Assembly (NCBI RefSeq): GCF_900176165.1
Contig: NZ_FWWU01000009.1
Location: 601,001-665,000, forward strand
Length of the DNA stretch: 64,000 nt
Direction: 5' to 3'
Source: Deinococcus hopiensis KR-140
Lineage (GTDB): Bacteria > Deinococcota > Deinococci > Deinococcales > Deinococcaceae
In this document: piece by piece, positions 27,615 through 36,410 of the stretch
Position numbering within the stretch: position 1 is the stretch's first letter
How the letters are laid out: each line of letters begins with the position of its first letter
Program-made: the position numbers and the translations under genes
Notes under the pieces: model-generated
What the model saw: only the letters and a program-made list of their open reading frames with translations
The model's database searches: none
Told to the model about the DNA's origin: nothing

Positions 27615-29252
27615 GTGCCCAGACCCAGTAGAGACATGCAGCGGGCGCAGAGAATCGCCCACGAGATTTTCGGCTATGACCGTCTCCACCCTGCCCAGAA
27701 AGAAGCCGTCGCCTCGGTGCTGCGGCGTCAGGACACCCTCGCCATCATGCCCACGGGCAGCGGCAAGTCGGCCATCTACCAGATTGCGGCGCTCTCGCTG
27801 GGCGGCCCGGCCATCGTGGTATCGCCGCTGATCGCGCTGCAACGGGACCAGGTGGACGCGCTGGAAGCGGCCCTGCCCGGTCACGCGGCCCTGGTCAATT
27901 CCACCCTCAAGCCCCCAGAACGGGAGGAGGCGTTCGCCCGGCTGGAAGGCGGCGCGCTCGACTTCCTGTTTCTCGCCCCCGAGCAGCTGACCTCCGAGGA
28001 CACCCTCACCCGGCTACGCGCCGCGCAACCCGCCCTGTTCGTGGTGGACGAGGCCCACTGCGTCTCCGAATGGGGCCACGACTTCCGGCCCGAGTACCTG
28101 CGGCTGGGGCACGCGGTGGAGGCGCTGGGCCACCCCACCGTGCTGGCGCTGACCGCCACCGCCGCGCCGCCCATGCGCGCCGAGATCGTCGATCGGCTGG
28201 GGATGCGCGACGCGCAGGTGCTCGTGGGCGGCTTTGACCGCCCCAACATTCGGCTGGAGGTGCGGCAGTTCGGAGACGCAGGCCACAAACGCGCGGCCCT
28301 GCTCGAGGAGGTCGTGGGGACCGAGAAACCGGGCATCGTCTACGCGGCCACGCGCAAGGCCGCCGACGAACTGGCGCGCGATCTGGGGGAGCGGCGTGTG
28401 CGGGCGGCGGCTTACCACGCGGGCCTGGGCGCGGCTGTGCGCGAGGAGGTGCAGGCGGCCTTCATGGCGGACGAACTGGAGGTGATCGTCGCCACCACGG
28501 CCTTCGGCATGGGCATCGACAAGCCGAATGTGCGCTTTGTCCATCACCTCGACATCTCCGGCTCGGTCGACGCCTATTACCAGGAGATCGGGCGGGCCGG
28601 GCGCGACGGAGCGAACGCGGAAGCGGTTCTCTTCTACACGCCCGCCGACCTGGCCCTGCGCCGCTTCTTTTCGGGCAGCTCCCTCATCGACGCCGATCAG
28701 GTGGAGCGGGTGATGCGCGCCCTGGAGGAACGCGGCGGGCCGCTGGACCCGGTAGAACTCGTGGAGGAAACGGGCCTGTCGCGGACCCGGCTTCTGGGTG
28801 CCGTGAACCGTCTGGAGGAGGTGGGCGCGCTGGACGTGCTGCCCGGCGGCGAGGTCACGCTGCTGGAGGGCACGGACGTGGAGAACGTGGCGGCGCAGGT
28901 GGCCCAGGCCCACGCGCACCACCGAAGCTTTGAGCGTTCGCGGCTGGACATGATGCGCGGGTATGCGCAGACGCCGGGCTGCCGCCGCGAGTACCTGCTG
29001 AACTACTTCGGTGAAGGGTATGCGCCGCCCTGCGGCCACTGCGACGCGTGCGAGTCCGGGCGGGTGGGGAAGGAAGCCCAGGCCGAGAATGTGCCCTTCG
29101 AGATTGGCCTGCGCGTGGTGCATCCCACCTTTGGGGAGGGCCAGGTGGTGCGCTACGAGGGCGAGAAGGTCACGGTGCTGTTTGACCGGCAGGGGTATCA
29201 GGCGCTGGCGCTGGGCGTGGTGCTGGAAAACGAACTGCTGAGACAGGCCTGA
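27615..29252 (+). CDS. RecQ-family ATP-dependent DNA helicase, short form with C-terminal Tudor-like domain
   Basis: 3'-5' DNA helicase. Walker A MPTGSGKSA (about 44), DEAH box VVDEAHCVSEWGHDFRP and the C-terminal ARGRDG-like motif IGRAGRDGANAEA are clear. The RecQ zinc domain is C...CGHCDAC near residue 460. In place of the HRDC repeats of the main Deinococcus RecQ, the last ~50 residues (HPTFGEGQVVRYEG...) look like the small Tudor-like domain at the end of UvrD/PcrA. GTG 27615 is chosen because AAGGAG lies 6 nt upstream; an ATG 18 nt earlier lacks a site. Confidence 0.9.
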   Translation: MPRPSRDMQRAQRIAHEIFGYDRLHPAQKEAVASVLRRQDTLAIMPTGSGKSAIYQIAALSLGGPAIVVSPLIALQRDQVDALEAALPGHAALVNSTLKPPEREEAFARLEGGALDFLFLAPEQLTSEDTLTRLRAAQPALFVVDEAHCVSEWGHDFRPEYLRLGHAVEALGHPTVLALTATAAPPMRAEIVDRLGMRDAQVLVGGFDRPNIRLEVRQFGDAGHKRAALLEEVVGTEKPGIVYAATRKAADELARDLGERRVRAAAYHAGLGAAVREEVQAAFMADELEVIVATTAFGMGIDKPNVRFVHHLDISGSVDAYYQEIGRAGRDGANAEAVLFYTPADLALRRFFSGSSLIDADQVERVMRALEERGGPLDPVELVEETGLSRTRLLGAVNRLEEVGALDVLPGGEVTLLEGTDVENVAAQVAQAHAHHRSFERSRLDMMRGYAQTPGCRREYLLNYFGEGYAPPCGHCDACESGRVGKEAQAENVPFEIGLRVVHPTFGEGQVVRYEGEKVTVLFDRQGYQALALGVVLENELLRQA

Positions 29253-29402
29253 CGCAGGGGTTGAGATCCAGCGTGTTGGAAATTCCGGAAGGGCAGCAGC
29301 CCGCGGAAAGGCGCCACCGAGACGCGGAGCTTGCCCTCTCCCTTGCCGTAGCGTATGAAGTTCCAGCCCCGTTTCAGGGAAAGCGTGATGGGCGCGCTCA
29401 AC

Positions 29403-29877
29403 TCACCCGCACAGCAGATTCCCCGTCAGCGTATCGCCCCGGGGAATGAAGAGGGGCGCAAGCGGTGAGCCGCCCTCCCCGCTGATGGAGGGCAGGAGCC
29501 TGAGCGCCACGCCGCCCTCGCTCGTGCTGAAGTCCGCTGTGGTCAGCATCACCGCTCGGGCGCTGTGGTCACGCTCCGGAAACGTATCGGTGCAGGCTGT
29601 GGCCAGCACCTTGCGCGCAAGGCGCGCAGGGCGCGCAGGGCGTGGTGGCGAGGGCCACCTACCCTGCGCCTCCCCCGGCAACGTCAGGGTCCCGCGTCCC
29701 AGGGCGTTGCCGGGCCCTGCGGTCACCACGGCGCCCCCGATTGTCCAGCGTAAAGGCCCGCTGCGCCACGTCGTCCACGCCTGGAATGGAGGTGTTGGTG
29801 GCCGAGCCGCCGCAAGCCGAGAGGAGCAGGGAAAGCATCAGGCTGCCCGTCAGGGTCTTGAGCAGGAAGCTGTGCAT
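29403..29877 (-). pseudogene. Lipoprotein gene with frameshift
   Basis: ATG 29877 starts a clear lipoprotein signal (SLMLSLLLSACGG, lipobox LSAC). The frame runs through AFTLDN and is then lost at a run of five G near 29735. The adjoining frame continues smoothly with VVTAGPGNALGRGTLTLPGE to a stop at 29403, ending GDTLTGNLLCG. Removing one base would restore about 157 codons. The middle (PPRPARPARLARK) also looks corrupted and coincides with a GCGCGCARG triplet repeat at about 29611-29640. Function unknown. Confidence 0.65.
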
Positions 29878-30045
29878 GGCTCCGCGGTGGGGACCCGGCC
29901 GTCAAGAGGGCGTCAAACCCGGGGTGGACGCGGAACGTCGGAAACCCCTCCGTTCCGAAAGCAAGAACCGATAAGCGGGCGTGAAGGTGGACCGGATTCA
30001 GCTCAGACGGTGGCCCAGATAATCGACATCAGGAGGTAGGCGAAC

Positions 30046-30540
30046 GTGGCGAAGCTCAATCCCATCCAACTGCAAAAGTACCTGGGGGGCGTGGATTACC
30101 CCGCCAGCAAGGAAGATCTGGCCCGTCAGGCCGAACAGAACGGGGCGGACAACGATGTGCGTGCCCTGCTGGACCAGTTGCCGGATGGAGAGTACCAGAC
30201 GCCCGCCGACGTCAGCAGGGCGCTGGGCGGTCTGGATGACGACGGGAGCCGCGGGGAAGAGGGCCGGTCTCCGGGCAGGGGACGGACGGCGGCCAGTGGC
30301 GGCGATGACGAAGGTGGCAATGACGCCCAGGGCAGTGGCGAGATCAACCCCATTGAGCTTCAAAAGCACCTGAAGGGTGTGGACTATCCGGCCAACAAGC
30401 AAGACCTGACCCGCCAGGCCGAGGAGAACGGCGCAGACGGGGGCATGCGCGCCGTGTTGGACCGCCTGCCGGACGGGGAGTACCAGACGCCCGTGGACGT
30501 GAACAAGGCCATCGGGCAGCTTAACCGGGACGGCGAGTAA
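30046..30540 (+). CDS. Protein with two DUF2795 domains
   Basis: 164 residues made of two copies of one ~60-residue unit. NPIQLQKYLGGVDYPASKED...LPDGEYQTPADVSRALG (about 5-62) and NPIELQKHLKGVDYPANKQD...LPDGEYQTPVDVNKAIG (about 102-159) are joined by a glycine/serine/acidic linker. DUF2795 proteins are small and of unknown biochemical role. GTG 30046 has AGGAGG at 30031-30036. The near-identity of the two halves points to an internal duplication. It stands alone between unrelated genes. Confidence 0.85.
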   Translation: MAKLNPIQLQKYLGGVDYPASKEDLARQAEQNGADNDVRALLDQLPDGEYQTPADVSRALGGLDDDGSRGEEGRSPGRGRTAASGGDDEGGNDAQGSGEINPIELQKHLKGVDYPANKQDLTRQAEENGADGGMRAVLDRLPDGEYQTPVDVNKAIGQLNRDGE

Positions 30541-30609
30541 GCGGTGCGTCGGGAGTGGGCAAGGAGCGGGGTGCGCTCGCGCGCCGCCCGCTCCACGGAT
30601 GGGTCCCCC

Positions 30610-31578
30610 TTAGCGAACGGTCTTGCTGACCAGGCCGTTCGTGTAAAAGGTCTCCGCCTTTGCCCCCGCGGGCAGACTGCCCTGCTTGACCAGGGCGGCG
30701 ACGGCTTTGGTCCAGGCTGCCGGATCGCTGGCTCCCAGGCCGTGCGTGCGGGTATAGGCGCTGCTGATCAGGGGCACGCTCGCGCGCAGCACCTCCAGCG
30801 TGCCGCCGCCTGCCCCGAAGACCGGTTGCGCGAGCTTGAAGGCGCGGGCGGGGTCTGCCACCGTGAATTTCATGCCGCGCTGGCTGCCCCGCACCACTTT
30901 TTTGGCCAGATCGCCCGTCAGGTTCTTGTCCACGGTGATCAGGCCGACGCCCACCATCGGATACGCGGCGGAGACGTCCAGCGTGTAGACCTTCTGCCCG
31001 GCCCCCCGCAGCTGCACCACCTCGTTGTTGACGTACCCCACGGCCGCGTCTACCCGGCCCGCACGCACCGCGTCGAGTTGGGTAAAGCCGATGGTGGGCA
31101 GCTTCACGTCGCGCCCCTCCTGCAGCCCCGCGCTGTCCAGCAGGGCGCGCACGGCGGCGTAGCTGCTGCCGAACGGGCCGGGAATGCCCAGCGTCTTGCC
31201 CTTCAGGTCTGCCACGCTGCTGATGGGCTTGGTGCCAAATACCGTCACCGGGGCCTTCTGGTACATCGCCATCACGTAGCGTACAGGCGCGCCCTGGTTG
31301 CGCGCGAATACGGCGTCCTCGGGGTCTCCGACGATAAAGTCGAGCTTGCCCTGAAGCAGCAGCGGCATCAGTTCGGTCACGTAGCCGTGCTGAAACTTCA
31401 CGTTGAGGCCCTCGGCTTTGTAGTAACCCAGTTTGTCGGCCAGGTAAAAGGGCGTGAACTGCACGTTGGGGATGTACCCCAGGCCGATGGTCACGGTTCG
31501 GGTGGACGGCTGCGCGGCGGCGGTCTGCACGGAAGCCAGGGCAGGCAGCAACGTGAGGAGGGCGAGGGCGCGTTTCAT
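30610..31578 (-). CDS. ABC transporter substrate-binding protein, NMT1/THI5-like
   Basis: Periplasmic binding protein with signal peptide (MKRALALLTLLPALASVQTA). The mature domain has the pattern of NMT1/SsuA/ThiY proteins: LGYIPNVQFTPFYLADKLGY, GLNVKF, LLLQGKLDFIVGD and LKGKTLGIPGPFGSSY. The family binds thiamine pyrimidine precursors, aliphatic sulfonates or similar organic ligands; which one cannot be said here. ATG 31578 is set by a TATACT box 7 nt upstream. No ATPase or permease gene is next to it, so its transporter partners lie elsewhere. Confidence 0.85.
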   Translation of the reverse strand: MKRALALLTLLPALASVQTAAAQPSTRTVTIGLGYIPNVQFTPFYLADKLGYYKAEGLNVKFQHGYVTELMPLLLQGKLDFIVGDPEDAVFARNQGAPVRYVMAMYQKAPVTVFGTKPISSVADLKGKTLGIPGPFGSSYAAVRALLDSAGLQEGRDVKLPTIGFTQLDAVRAGRVDAAVGYVNNEVVQLRGAGQKVYTLDVSAAYPMVGVGLITVDKNLTGDLAKKVVRGSQRGMKFTVADPARAFKLAQPVFGAGGGTLEVLRASVPLISSAYTRTHGLGASDPAAWTKAVAALVKQGSLPAGAKAETFYTNGLVSKTVR

Positions 31579-31585
31579 AGCGGCG

Positions 31586-31591
31586 AGTATA
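31586..31591 (-). promoter_or_regulatory. -10 box TATACT, leaderless layout
   Basis: Minus-strand TATACT lies 7 nt before the ATG of the substrate-binding protein gene, with no ribosome-binding site. Confidence 0.55.
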
Positions 31592-31665
31592 GGAGCCGGG
31601 CCCCAGCCCAGACCCGGACCCACCTCATACTTTGGGAGCAGCCCGTCCAGACCGCCTCAGGGTGG

Positions 31666-31671
31666 TAGACT
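31666..31671 (+). promoter_or_regulatory. -10-like box TAGACT upstream of the RGG-repeat gene
   Basis: TAGACT lies in the divergent region, about 150 nt before the ATG at 31829. It would give a long untranslated leader, unusual in this window, where most promoters sit next to the start codon. Confidence 0.35.
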
Positions 31672-31828
31672 CGGGGGTACGCCTGCGCGTCCGATGTGCC
31701 CAGGCCCCCCCTGGAAGAGCACCTGGAGACCAAAGACAGCCCATAAGGGAACCCTTGTAGACGTGGCTGGCCGCGCCGCAGAGCTCGCGCCAGCAGGCAC
31801 GGAGCGCAGGGAAAGGAAGAACAAGATC

Positions 31829-32617
31829 ATGACCGACGACACCAGGACGCAGATGCAAGGCGACACGCACGGCACGCACGATCAGGACCAGCACGACGCG
31901 AGCGGGGCTCCCGCCGAGGTCCAGGCCATCCTCCCCGAACTGCAGGGTGAACTCGACGAGGACCCCGTGCTCGATGCGCAGGAAGCCCACACGGAGGGCC
32001 TGAGCGCCGCCCTCGACAGCGGCAATGTGGGTGACGACGACACCGGCGCCGAAGACGGCGAGGAAGACGAGTACATCGACGCCGACGATCTCATCGAACT
32101 GCTAAATGAGATGAAGGAAATGCTCGAAGCGCAGGGCAAGGAAATCCGAGGTCTGCGCCGTGAGATGCGCGAACTGCGCGAGGGCCAGGGTGGGCAGGGC
32201 GGCGGCAGCTTCCGTCCCCGTGAGGACCGTGGCGGAGATCGCGGCGGGTTCCAGGGCGGCGGTGACCGCGGCGGCTTCCGTCCGCGCGAAGACCGTGGTG
32301 GGGACCGTGGCGGCTATCAGGGTGGGCAGGGCGGCGGCTTCCGTCCCCGTGAAGACCGTGGTGGAGACCGCGGCGGGTTCCAGGGTGGCGGCGACCGCGG
32401 CGGCTTCCGTCCCCGCGAGGACCGCGGCGGCTTCCAGGGTGGCGGCGACCGTGGGGGCTTCCGTCCGCGCGAAGACCGCGGTGGCGACCGCAACTTCGGT
32501 GACCGCGAGTTCCGCCCGCGTGACGGGGGTGCCCCCGCAGGCGGCAACAGCGAGGGCGGTTTCCGTCCCCGCGCCCGCGCCGACCGCGGGTGGGACAACA
32601 AGCGCCGCGACGAGTAA
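31829..32617 (+). CDS. Acidic, coiled-coil, RGG-repeat protein (262 aa)
   Basis: Residues 1-88 are strongly acidic (for example DDDTGAEDGEEDEYIDADD). Residues about 86-118 form a charged helix likely to be a coiled coil (ELLNEMKEMLEAQGKEIRGL). Residues 119-262 are low-complexity repeats: five FRPRED units plus two variants, interspersed with DRGGFQGGGDRGG. RGG/RG repeats generally bind RNA or drive condensation, but no catalytic domain is present. ATG 31829 has AAGGAA upstream; longer frames overlap the divergent transporter gene and are rejected. A terminator follows at 32656. Function unknown. Confidence 0.75.
   Translation: MTDDTRTQMQGDTHGTHDQDQHDASGAPAEVQAILPELQGELDEDPVLDAQEAHTEGLSAALDSGNVGDDDTGAEDGEEDEYIDADDLIELLNEMKEMLEAQGKEIRGLRREMRELREGQGGQGGGSFRPREDRGGDRGGFQGGGDRGGFRPREDRGGDRGGYQGGQGGGFRPREDRGGDRGGFQGGGDRGGFRPREDRGGFQGGGDRGGFRPREDRGGDRNFGDREFRPRDGGAPAGGNSEGGFRPRARADRGWDNKRRDE
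32200..32520 (+). repeat. In-frame tandem repeats encoding FRPREDRGGDRGG units
   Basis: About 320 bp of imperfect direct repeats, with units of roughly 45-75 bp starting at TTCCGTCC(C/G)CG(T/C)GA(A/G)GACCG(T/C). All are in the same reading frame. The repeats vary at third positions, so they are not a very recent expansion. Confidence 0.8.
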
Positions 32618-32655
32618 GGCGGAGGGCGCCGAGCGCCGAAAAGTTCCGTAAGCGC

Positions 32656-32690
32656 GGGCCGGGAATGTGTTTCCCGGCCCTCCTCTTTGC
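32656..32690 (+). terminator. Terminator of the RGG-repeat gene
   Basis: Arms GGGCCGGGAA (32656-32665) and TTCCCGGCCC (32671-32680) with a 5-nt loop, followed by TCCTCTTTGC. Confidence 0.75.
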
Positions 32691-32844
32691 AACCGGTACG
32701 GTTTCCGGATCATCCGTTACATCCCCTGCGCTCCCCTTCCCTCCGCTTCCGCGCTTCTCCGTTCCCGTTTGCCTGCTCGCGCCGCTCGGGTTGGCCCGTT
32801 ATTTCATCACGGATGAACCGGAATCCTTGTGGGAACCTGCGGTC

Positions 32845-34794
32845 CTACGCCCTCTGCCCCCCGAGCCACTGCTCCAGCCAGCCCAGATACTCTTCCAACC
32901 GCTGCACCCGGCGGTCAGGGCGGCCCGAGCGTGAAAGCTCGTGGTCCTCGCCGGGAAAGCGCACAAAGCGGGTAGGCACGCCGTGTAGGCGCAGCGCCGC
33001 ATACCACTGCTCGGCCTGCTCGACCGGGCAGCGGTGATCCAGCACCGAGTGGACGATCAGGGTGGGCGTGCGGACGTTTTCCACCACGCTCAGCGGACTC
33101 ATGGCCCACAGCCGCATGGCGTCGGCACTCCGGTGGAAGTTCAGGCCCAGCTCGTCGTCCCAAAAGCGCATGCCGATGTCCGAGGTGCCCCCGAACGAGA
33201 TCAGGTTGCAGATGGAGCGGTCCGTGATTGCCGCCTGGAAGCGGTCGGTGTGTCCGGTGATGAGGTTGGTCATGTAGCCGCCGTAGCTGCCGCCCATCAC
33301 AGCGGTGCGGGCGGCATGCAGCTGCGGATGTTGCTCCAGGCAGGCGTCGAAAAAGGCCATCAGGTCCGCCTGGTCCACGGTGCCCCAGCGCCCATGGATG
33401 GCCGAGGACCACGCCTGTCCGTAGCCCACACTCCCACGCGGGTTGCTGTAGCACACCCCGTACCCACGCGCGGCGAGCAGCTGGAACTCGTGCGTGAAGG
33501 CGTGCCCGTAGGCGGTGTGCGGCCCGCCGTGGATGGTGAGCAGCGCGGGGGAGGGACCCTCACCTTCGGGGAGCAGCACCCAGCCTTCGCCCTCGCCCAT
33601 CTCGTTTGTGAAGGTGACGCGCTGGGGCGTGCGGGCTGGAAAGGGAAGGCGCTCATGCAGGCGCGTGAGGAGCACCCCGCCCAGTTCCATCTCGGGAAAG
33701 CGGTCGGCCCGCTCGCGAATCACCGCCACCTGCCCGCTCCGCGCTGAGAAAGCGGAGATCACGGCCTGCGGGTCGTGGTCCTCGGGAGTGACGGTGCCGT
33801 CCAGCGAGACGCGAAACAGCCCGCAGGAGCCGCCCACGGTGCTGGACACGAGCAGCGTCTCTGGGTCCAGCCACACGGGGCGCTCGGGAAAGGCCCCCAC
33901 ATGGCAGTCGCCGCCCACGAGATTGCCGATGGGATGGTCCCAGCCTGCGTCCAGCCGTTGCGCGCTTTCGCCGGGCGTCACCAGAAAGAGGTGGGCGTCC
34001 TCGTTCGTGCCCTTGCCCTCGGGACGGCCCACAAGCGCGAACCGCTGCCCGTCCGGGTGGGGCGTGACCGAGCTGATGGCCGAGTTCCAGCGGGTGACTC
34101 GGGTACGCTCGCCGCCGAGCAGCAAGGTGTCCACCTCCTGCCGCCACTGGGCCGCGTCGTCCTCCGTGGCGCTGCAGATGAGGAGCACGCCCCGGCTGTC
34201 GGGCCACCAGGCGTAACCGCTCACTTCCACCTCGGGGGCCAGCCACTCGGTCAGCTTCCCTGTGCCCACCTCGTAGCGCCACAGCCGTCCCGGGCGTTCG
34301 GGCAACCAATCGCGGCCATTGAAGCGGTAGCGCGGGCGGGTGATCACGCGCGCCTCACCCCGTTCGTCGCGGGGGTCCTCGTCGTCCCCGAGGCTGAGGA
34401 AGGTCAGGAAGCGGCCATCGGGGCTCCACTGTACGCCCTCCACGCCATTCTTGAAGCGGGTAACGCGCCGGGCTTCCCCGCCCGGGAGCGGCAGCAAAAA
34501 AAGTTGTCCGTCGCGCACGAAGGCCAGCGTTTTCCCGTCCGGGGACCAGCGCGGTGAGGCGTCGCGGCCCTCGCCCTGGGTCAGCGCCCGGGGCTTGCCC
34601 CCGCCCTCCGAGAGCCACACCTGCGAGCGGTAACGGGGCCGGGGAAAGTCGGGGTCCGGTTTGCCTGGGTCTTCCTCCTCGGTGCGGGTCAGGACGAAGG
34701 CCAGCGCAGCGCCTTGCGGACTGAGCTGCGGATCGGAGGGGAACACCAGGTCAAGCAGGGTGGCGGGGCCAGGCGCGGCGTGAGGTTGGGCCAT
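32845..34794 (-). CDS. S9-family prolyl oligopeptidase/acylaminoacyl-peptidase
   Basis: 649 residues. The N-terminal half is a beta-propeller with WSPDGKTLAFV-type blades. The C-terminal alpha/beta-hydrolase has nucleophile GGSYGGYMT, acid in VLDHRCP and histidine in GEDHELSRSG, the S9C arrangement. It removes acylated or short N-terminal peptide units from small peptides in the cytoplasm; no signal peptide is present. ATG 34794 has no ribosome-binding site, but TTGACT lies 7 nt upstream, again consistent with a leaderless start. It stands alone between the RGG-repeat gene and a small + strand gene. Confidence 0.93.
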   Translation of the reverse strand: MAQPHAAPGPATLLDLVFPSDPQLSPQGAALAFVLTRTEEEDPGKPDPDFPRPRYRSQVWLSEGGGKPRALTQGEGRDASPRWSPDGKTLAFVRDGQLFLLPLPGGEARRVTRFKNGVEGVQWSPDGRFLTFLSLGDDEDPRDERGEARVITRPRYRFNGRDWLPERPGRLWRYEVGTGKLTEWLAPEVEVSGYAWWPDSRGVLLICSATEDDAAQWRQEVDTLLLGGERTRVTRWNSAISSVTPHPDGQRFALVGRPEGKGTNEDAHLFLVTPGESAQRLDAGWDHPIGNLVGGDCHVGAFPERPVWLDPETLLVSSTVGGSCGLFRVSLDGTVTPEDHDPQAVISAFSARSGQVAVIRERADRFPEMELGGVLLTRLHERLPFPARTPQRVTFTNEMGEGEGWVLLPEGEGPSPALLTIHGGPHTAYGHAFTHEFQLLAARGYGVCYSNPRGSVGYGQAWSSAIHGRWGTVDQADLMAFFDACLEQHPQLHAARTAVMGGSYGGYMTNLITGHTDRFQAAITDRSICNLISFGGTSDIGMRFWDDELGLNFHRSADAMRLWAMSPLSVVENVRTPTLIVHSVLDHRCPVEQAEQWYAALRLHGVPTRFVRFPGEDHELSRSGRPDRRVQRLEEYLGWLEQWLGGQRA

Positions 34795-34999
34795 ACACGG
34801 CAGTCAAGCACAACTCGCGCGACCCGTTTGAAGGCTGGAACGCGGCTCATGATCCTTCGCTCAACGCCGGATGTGCCCTGCCTACCCACGCTGTCTAGAG
34901 AAGCCTTATCCTGATCTGACCGGAACCCCGGCTTCTGCTTTTCCCCGACCTGGGGAAACGGCTTCCCTTCTGGTTTTTTCCTTCTCTGGAGGCACAACA

Positions 35000-35191
35000 A
35001 TGCACGAACTCTCCTGTACGTGGGTGCCCGGAACCATCAATCTGGTTCGCCTGAAAGTCTCGGGCCGCACCCTGGAACTCACGAGCACCCGCCTGGCCCG
35101 CATCTTCGGTCCGCAGGCGCTCAATGACCTCTACCTCAAGGGCCGCGCGGTCCTGAAAGCCGATTCGGAACAGCTCGCCCTGCTGGCGTGA
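35000..35191 (+). CDS. Small hypothetical protein (63 aa)
   Basis: ATG 35000 follows a good TGGAGG at 34987-34992 with 7 nt spacing, which decides against the longer frame from 34871. The peptide MHELSCTWVPGTINLVRLKV...IFGPQALNDLYLKGRAVLKA has no recognised domain. It looks like a compact beta-alpha fold and ends in a hydrophobic LALLA. It lies between the divergent S9 peptidase and the M20 peptidase gene. Confidence 0.6.
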   Translation: MHELSCTWVPGTINLVRLKVSGRTLELTSTRLARIFGPQALNDLYLKGRAVLKADSEQLALLA

Positions 35192-35271
35192 GCCCGCCCC
35201 GTTTCTTTGCGCCCTGCCCCTGCGGTGGGGCGTTGCCTTGTCGGTGGCGCGGTCCTTCCCACCGAGGCGGG

Positions 35272-35277
35272 TAGCAT
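35272..35277 (+). promoter_or_regulatory. -10 box TAGCAT, leaderless layout
   Basis: TAGCAT lies 6 nt before the ATG of the M20 peptidase gene, and no ribosome-binding site is present. Confidence 0.5.
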
Positions 35278-35283
35278 GGCCGT

Positions 35284-36408
35284 ATGTCATCCAGCCCTCA
35301 ACCTGCCGGACCGCCGGCCCCGGACCTTCAGGCCATGCTCGCCGATCTGCGCGCCCTGGTAGAGATCGAGTCGCCCTCCACCGATCCGGTGGGCGTGGGC
35401 CGCGTGATGGACGCCGTGGAGGGTTGGGCACGCGCGCTGCACGGTCAGGCGCACGCCCTGCCCGGCGGAACCCGTCAGTTCAACTTCGGAGTGGACGGAA
35501 GCGCGCGCCCGGTGCTGATCCTCACGCACGCCGATACGGTGTGGCCGCACGGCACGCTCCAGACCATGCCCTTCCGGGTCGAGGGGGACCGCGCCTATGG
35601 TCCCGGTACCTACGATATGAAGGGCGGCATCGTGGCGGCGCTGCACGCCCTGCGCGCCCTGAACGGCGAATGGCCGCGCGGCGGTGTCCGGATGCTGCTC
35701 ACCCCCGACGAGGAGACCGGCAGCGCGAGCAGCCGTGGACACATCGAGGCGGCAGCGAGGGGCGCGCGGGCCGTGCTCGTCGTCGAGCCGCCCGTGGCCA
35801 ATTCACATGCGCTCAAGATCGGGCGCAAGGGTGTGGGCGACTTCGGGCTGGGTTTTCGGGGCGTCGCGTCCCACGCGGGCAACAAGCCGGAGGAAGGCGC
35901 GAGCGCGATCACCGAAGCGGCCCACGCCGTCCTCGCCGTGCAGGCCCTCGCCCAGCCCGAGATCGGCACCACGGTCAGCGCCGGGCTGATCCGGGGGGGC
36001 AGCGCGGGCAACGTGATTCCCGCCGAATGCAGTTTTCAGGTGGACGTGCGTGTCAGCACCCTGGAGGAAGGCGAACGCGTCACGCAGGCCATCGAGGCCC
36101 TGAAGCCCCGCGACCCCCGCGTGCATCTGACGGTCACCGGCGGGCTGAACCGACCCCCCTTCGAGTTCGGGCCAGGCACGCGGGCGCTGTTTGCCCAGGC
36201 GCAGGCCATCGCCGCAGAACTGGGCTTCACGGTGGGCGGTGAGGTGGTGGGCGGCGGCAGCGACGGCAATTTCACCGCGCCCCTCGCCCCCACGCTGGAC
36301 GGCCTCGGAGCACCTGGTGACGGGGCGCACGCCGCCCACGAACACGTCCGGCTGGACCGCTGGTCAGACCATGTGCGGCTGCTGACGCGTCTGATCGGGG
36401 AGGTCTGA
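35284..36408 (+). CDS. M20-family metallopeptidase (carboxypeptidase G2/DapE-like)
   Basis: 374 residues. Zinc-site motifs: HADTVWPHGT (about 80), GPGTYDMKGG (about 103), DEETGS (about 140), VVEPP (about 167) and GGGSDGNFTA near 325. The dimerisation domain lies between. It is closest in pattern to the glutamate carboxypeptidase (CPG2) branch. It lacks a signal peptide, unlike Pseudomonas CPG2, so it probably hydrolyses N-acyl or dipeptide substrates in the cytoplasm. Desuccinylase-type M20 enzymes partner N-acylamino acid racemases in some bacteria, but this gene is far from the racemase at 62.9 kb. Confidence 0.88.
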   Translation: MSSSPQPAGPPAPDLQAMLADLRALVEIESPSTDPVGVGRVMDAVEGWARALHGQAHALPGGTRQFNFGVDGSARPVLILTHADTVWPHGTLQTMPFRVEGDRAYGPGTYDMKGGIVAALHALRALNGEWPRGGVRMLLTPDEETGSASSRGHIEAAARGARAVLVVEPPVANSHALKIGRKGVGDFGLGFRGVASHAGNKPEEGASAITEAAHAVLAVQALAQPEIGTTVSAGLIRGGSAGNVIPAECSFQVDVRVSTLEEGERVTQAIEALKPRDPRVHLTVTGGLNRPPFEFGPGTRALFAQAQAIAAELGFTVGGEVVGGGSDGNFTAPLAPTLDGLGAPGDGAHAAHEHVRLDRWSDHVRLLTRLIGEV

Positions 36409-36410
36409 GC

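Noticed and set aside
31454..31828. Upstream extension of the RGG-repeat frame
   Set aside because: It overlaps the divergent transporter gene and has no ribosome-binding site; ATG 31829 with AAGGAA is better.
32200..32520. CRISPR-like array
   Set aside because: The repeats are in-frame coding repeats of variable spacing without unique spacers.
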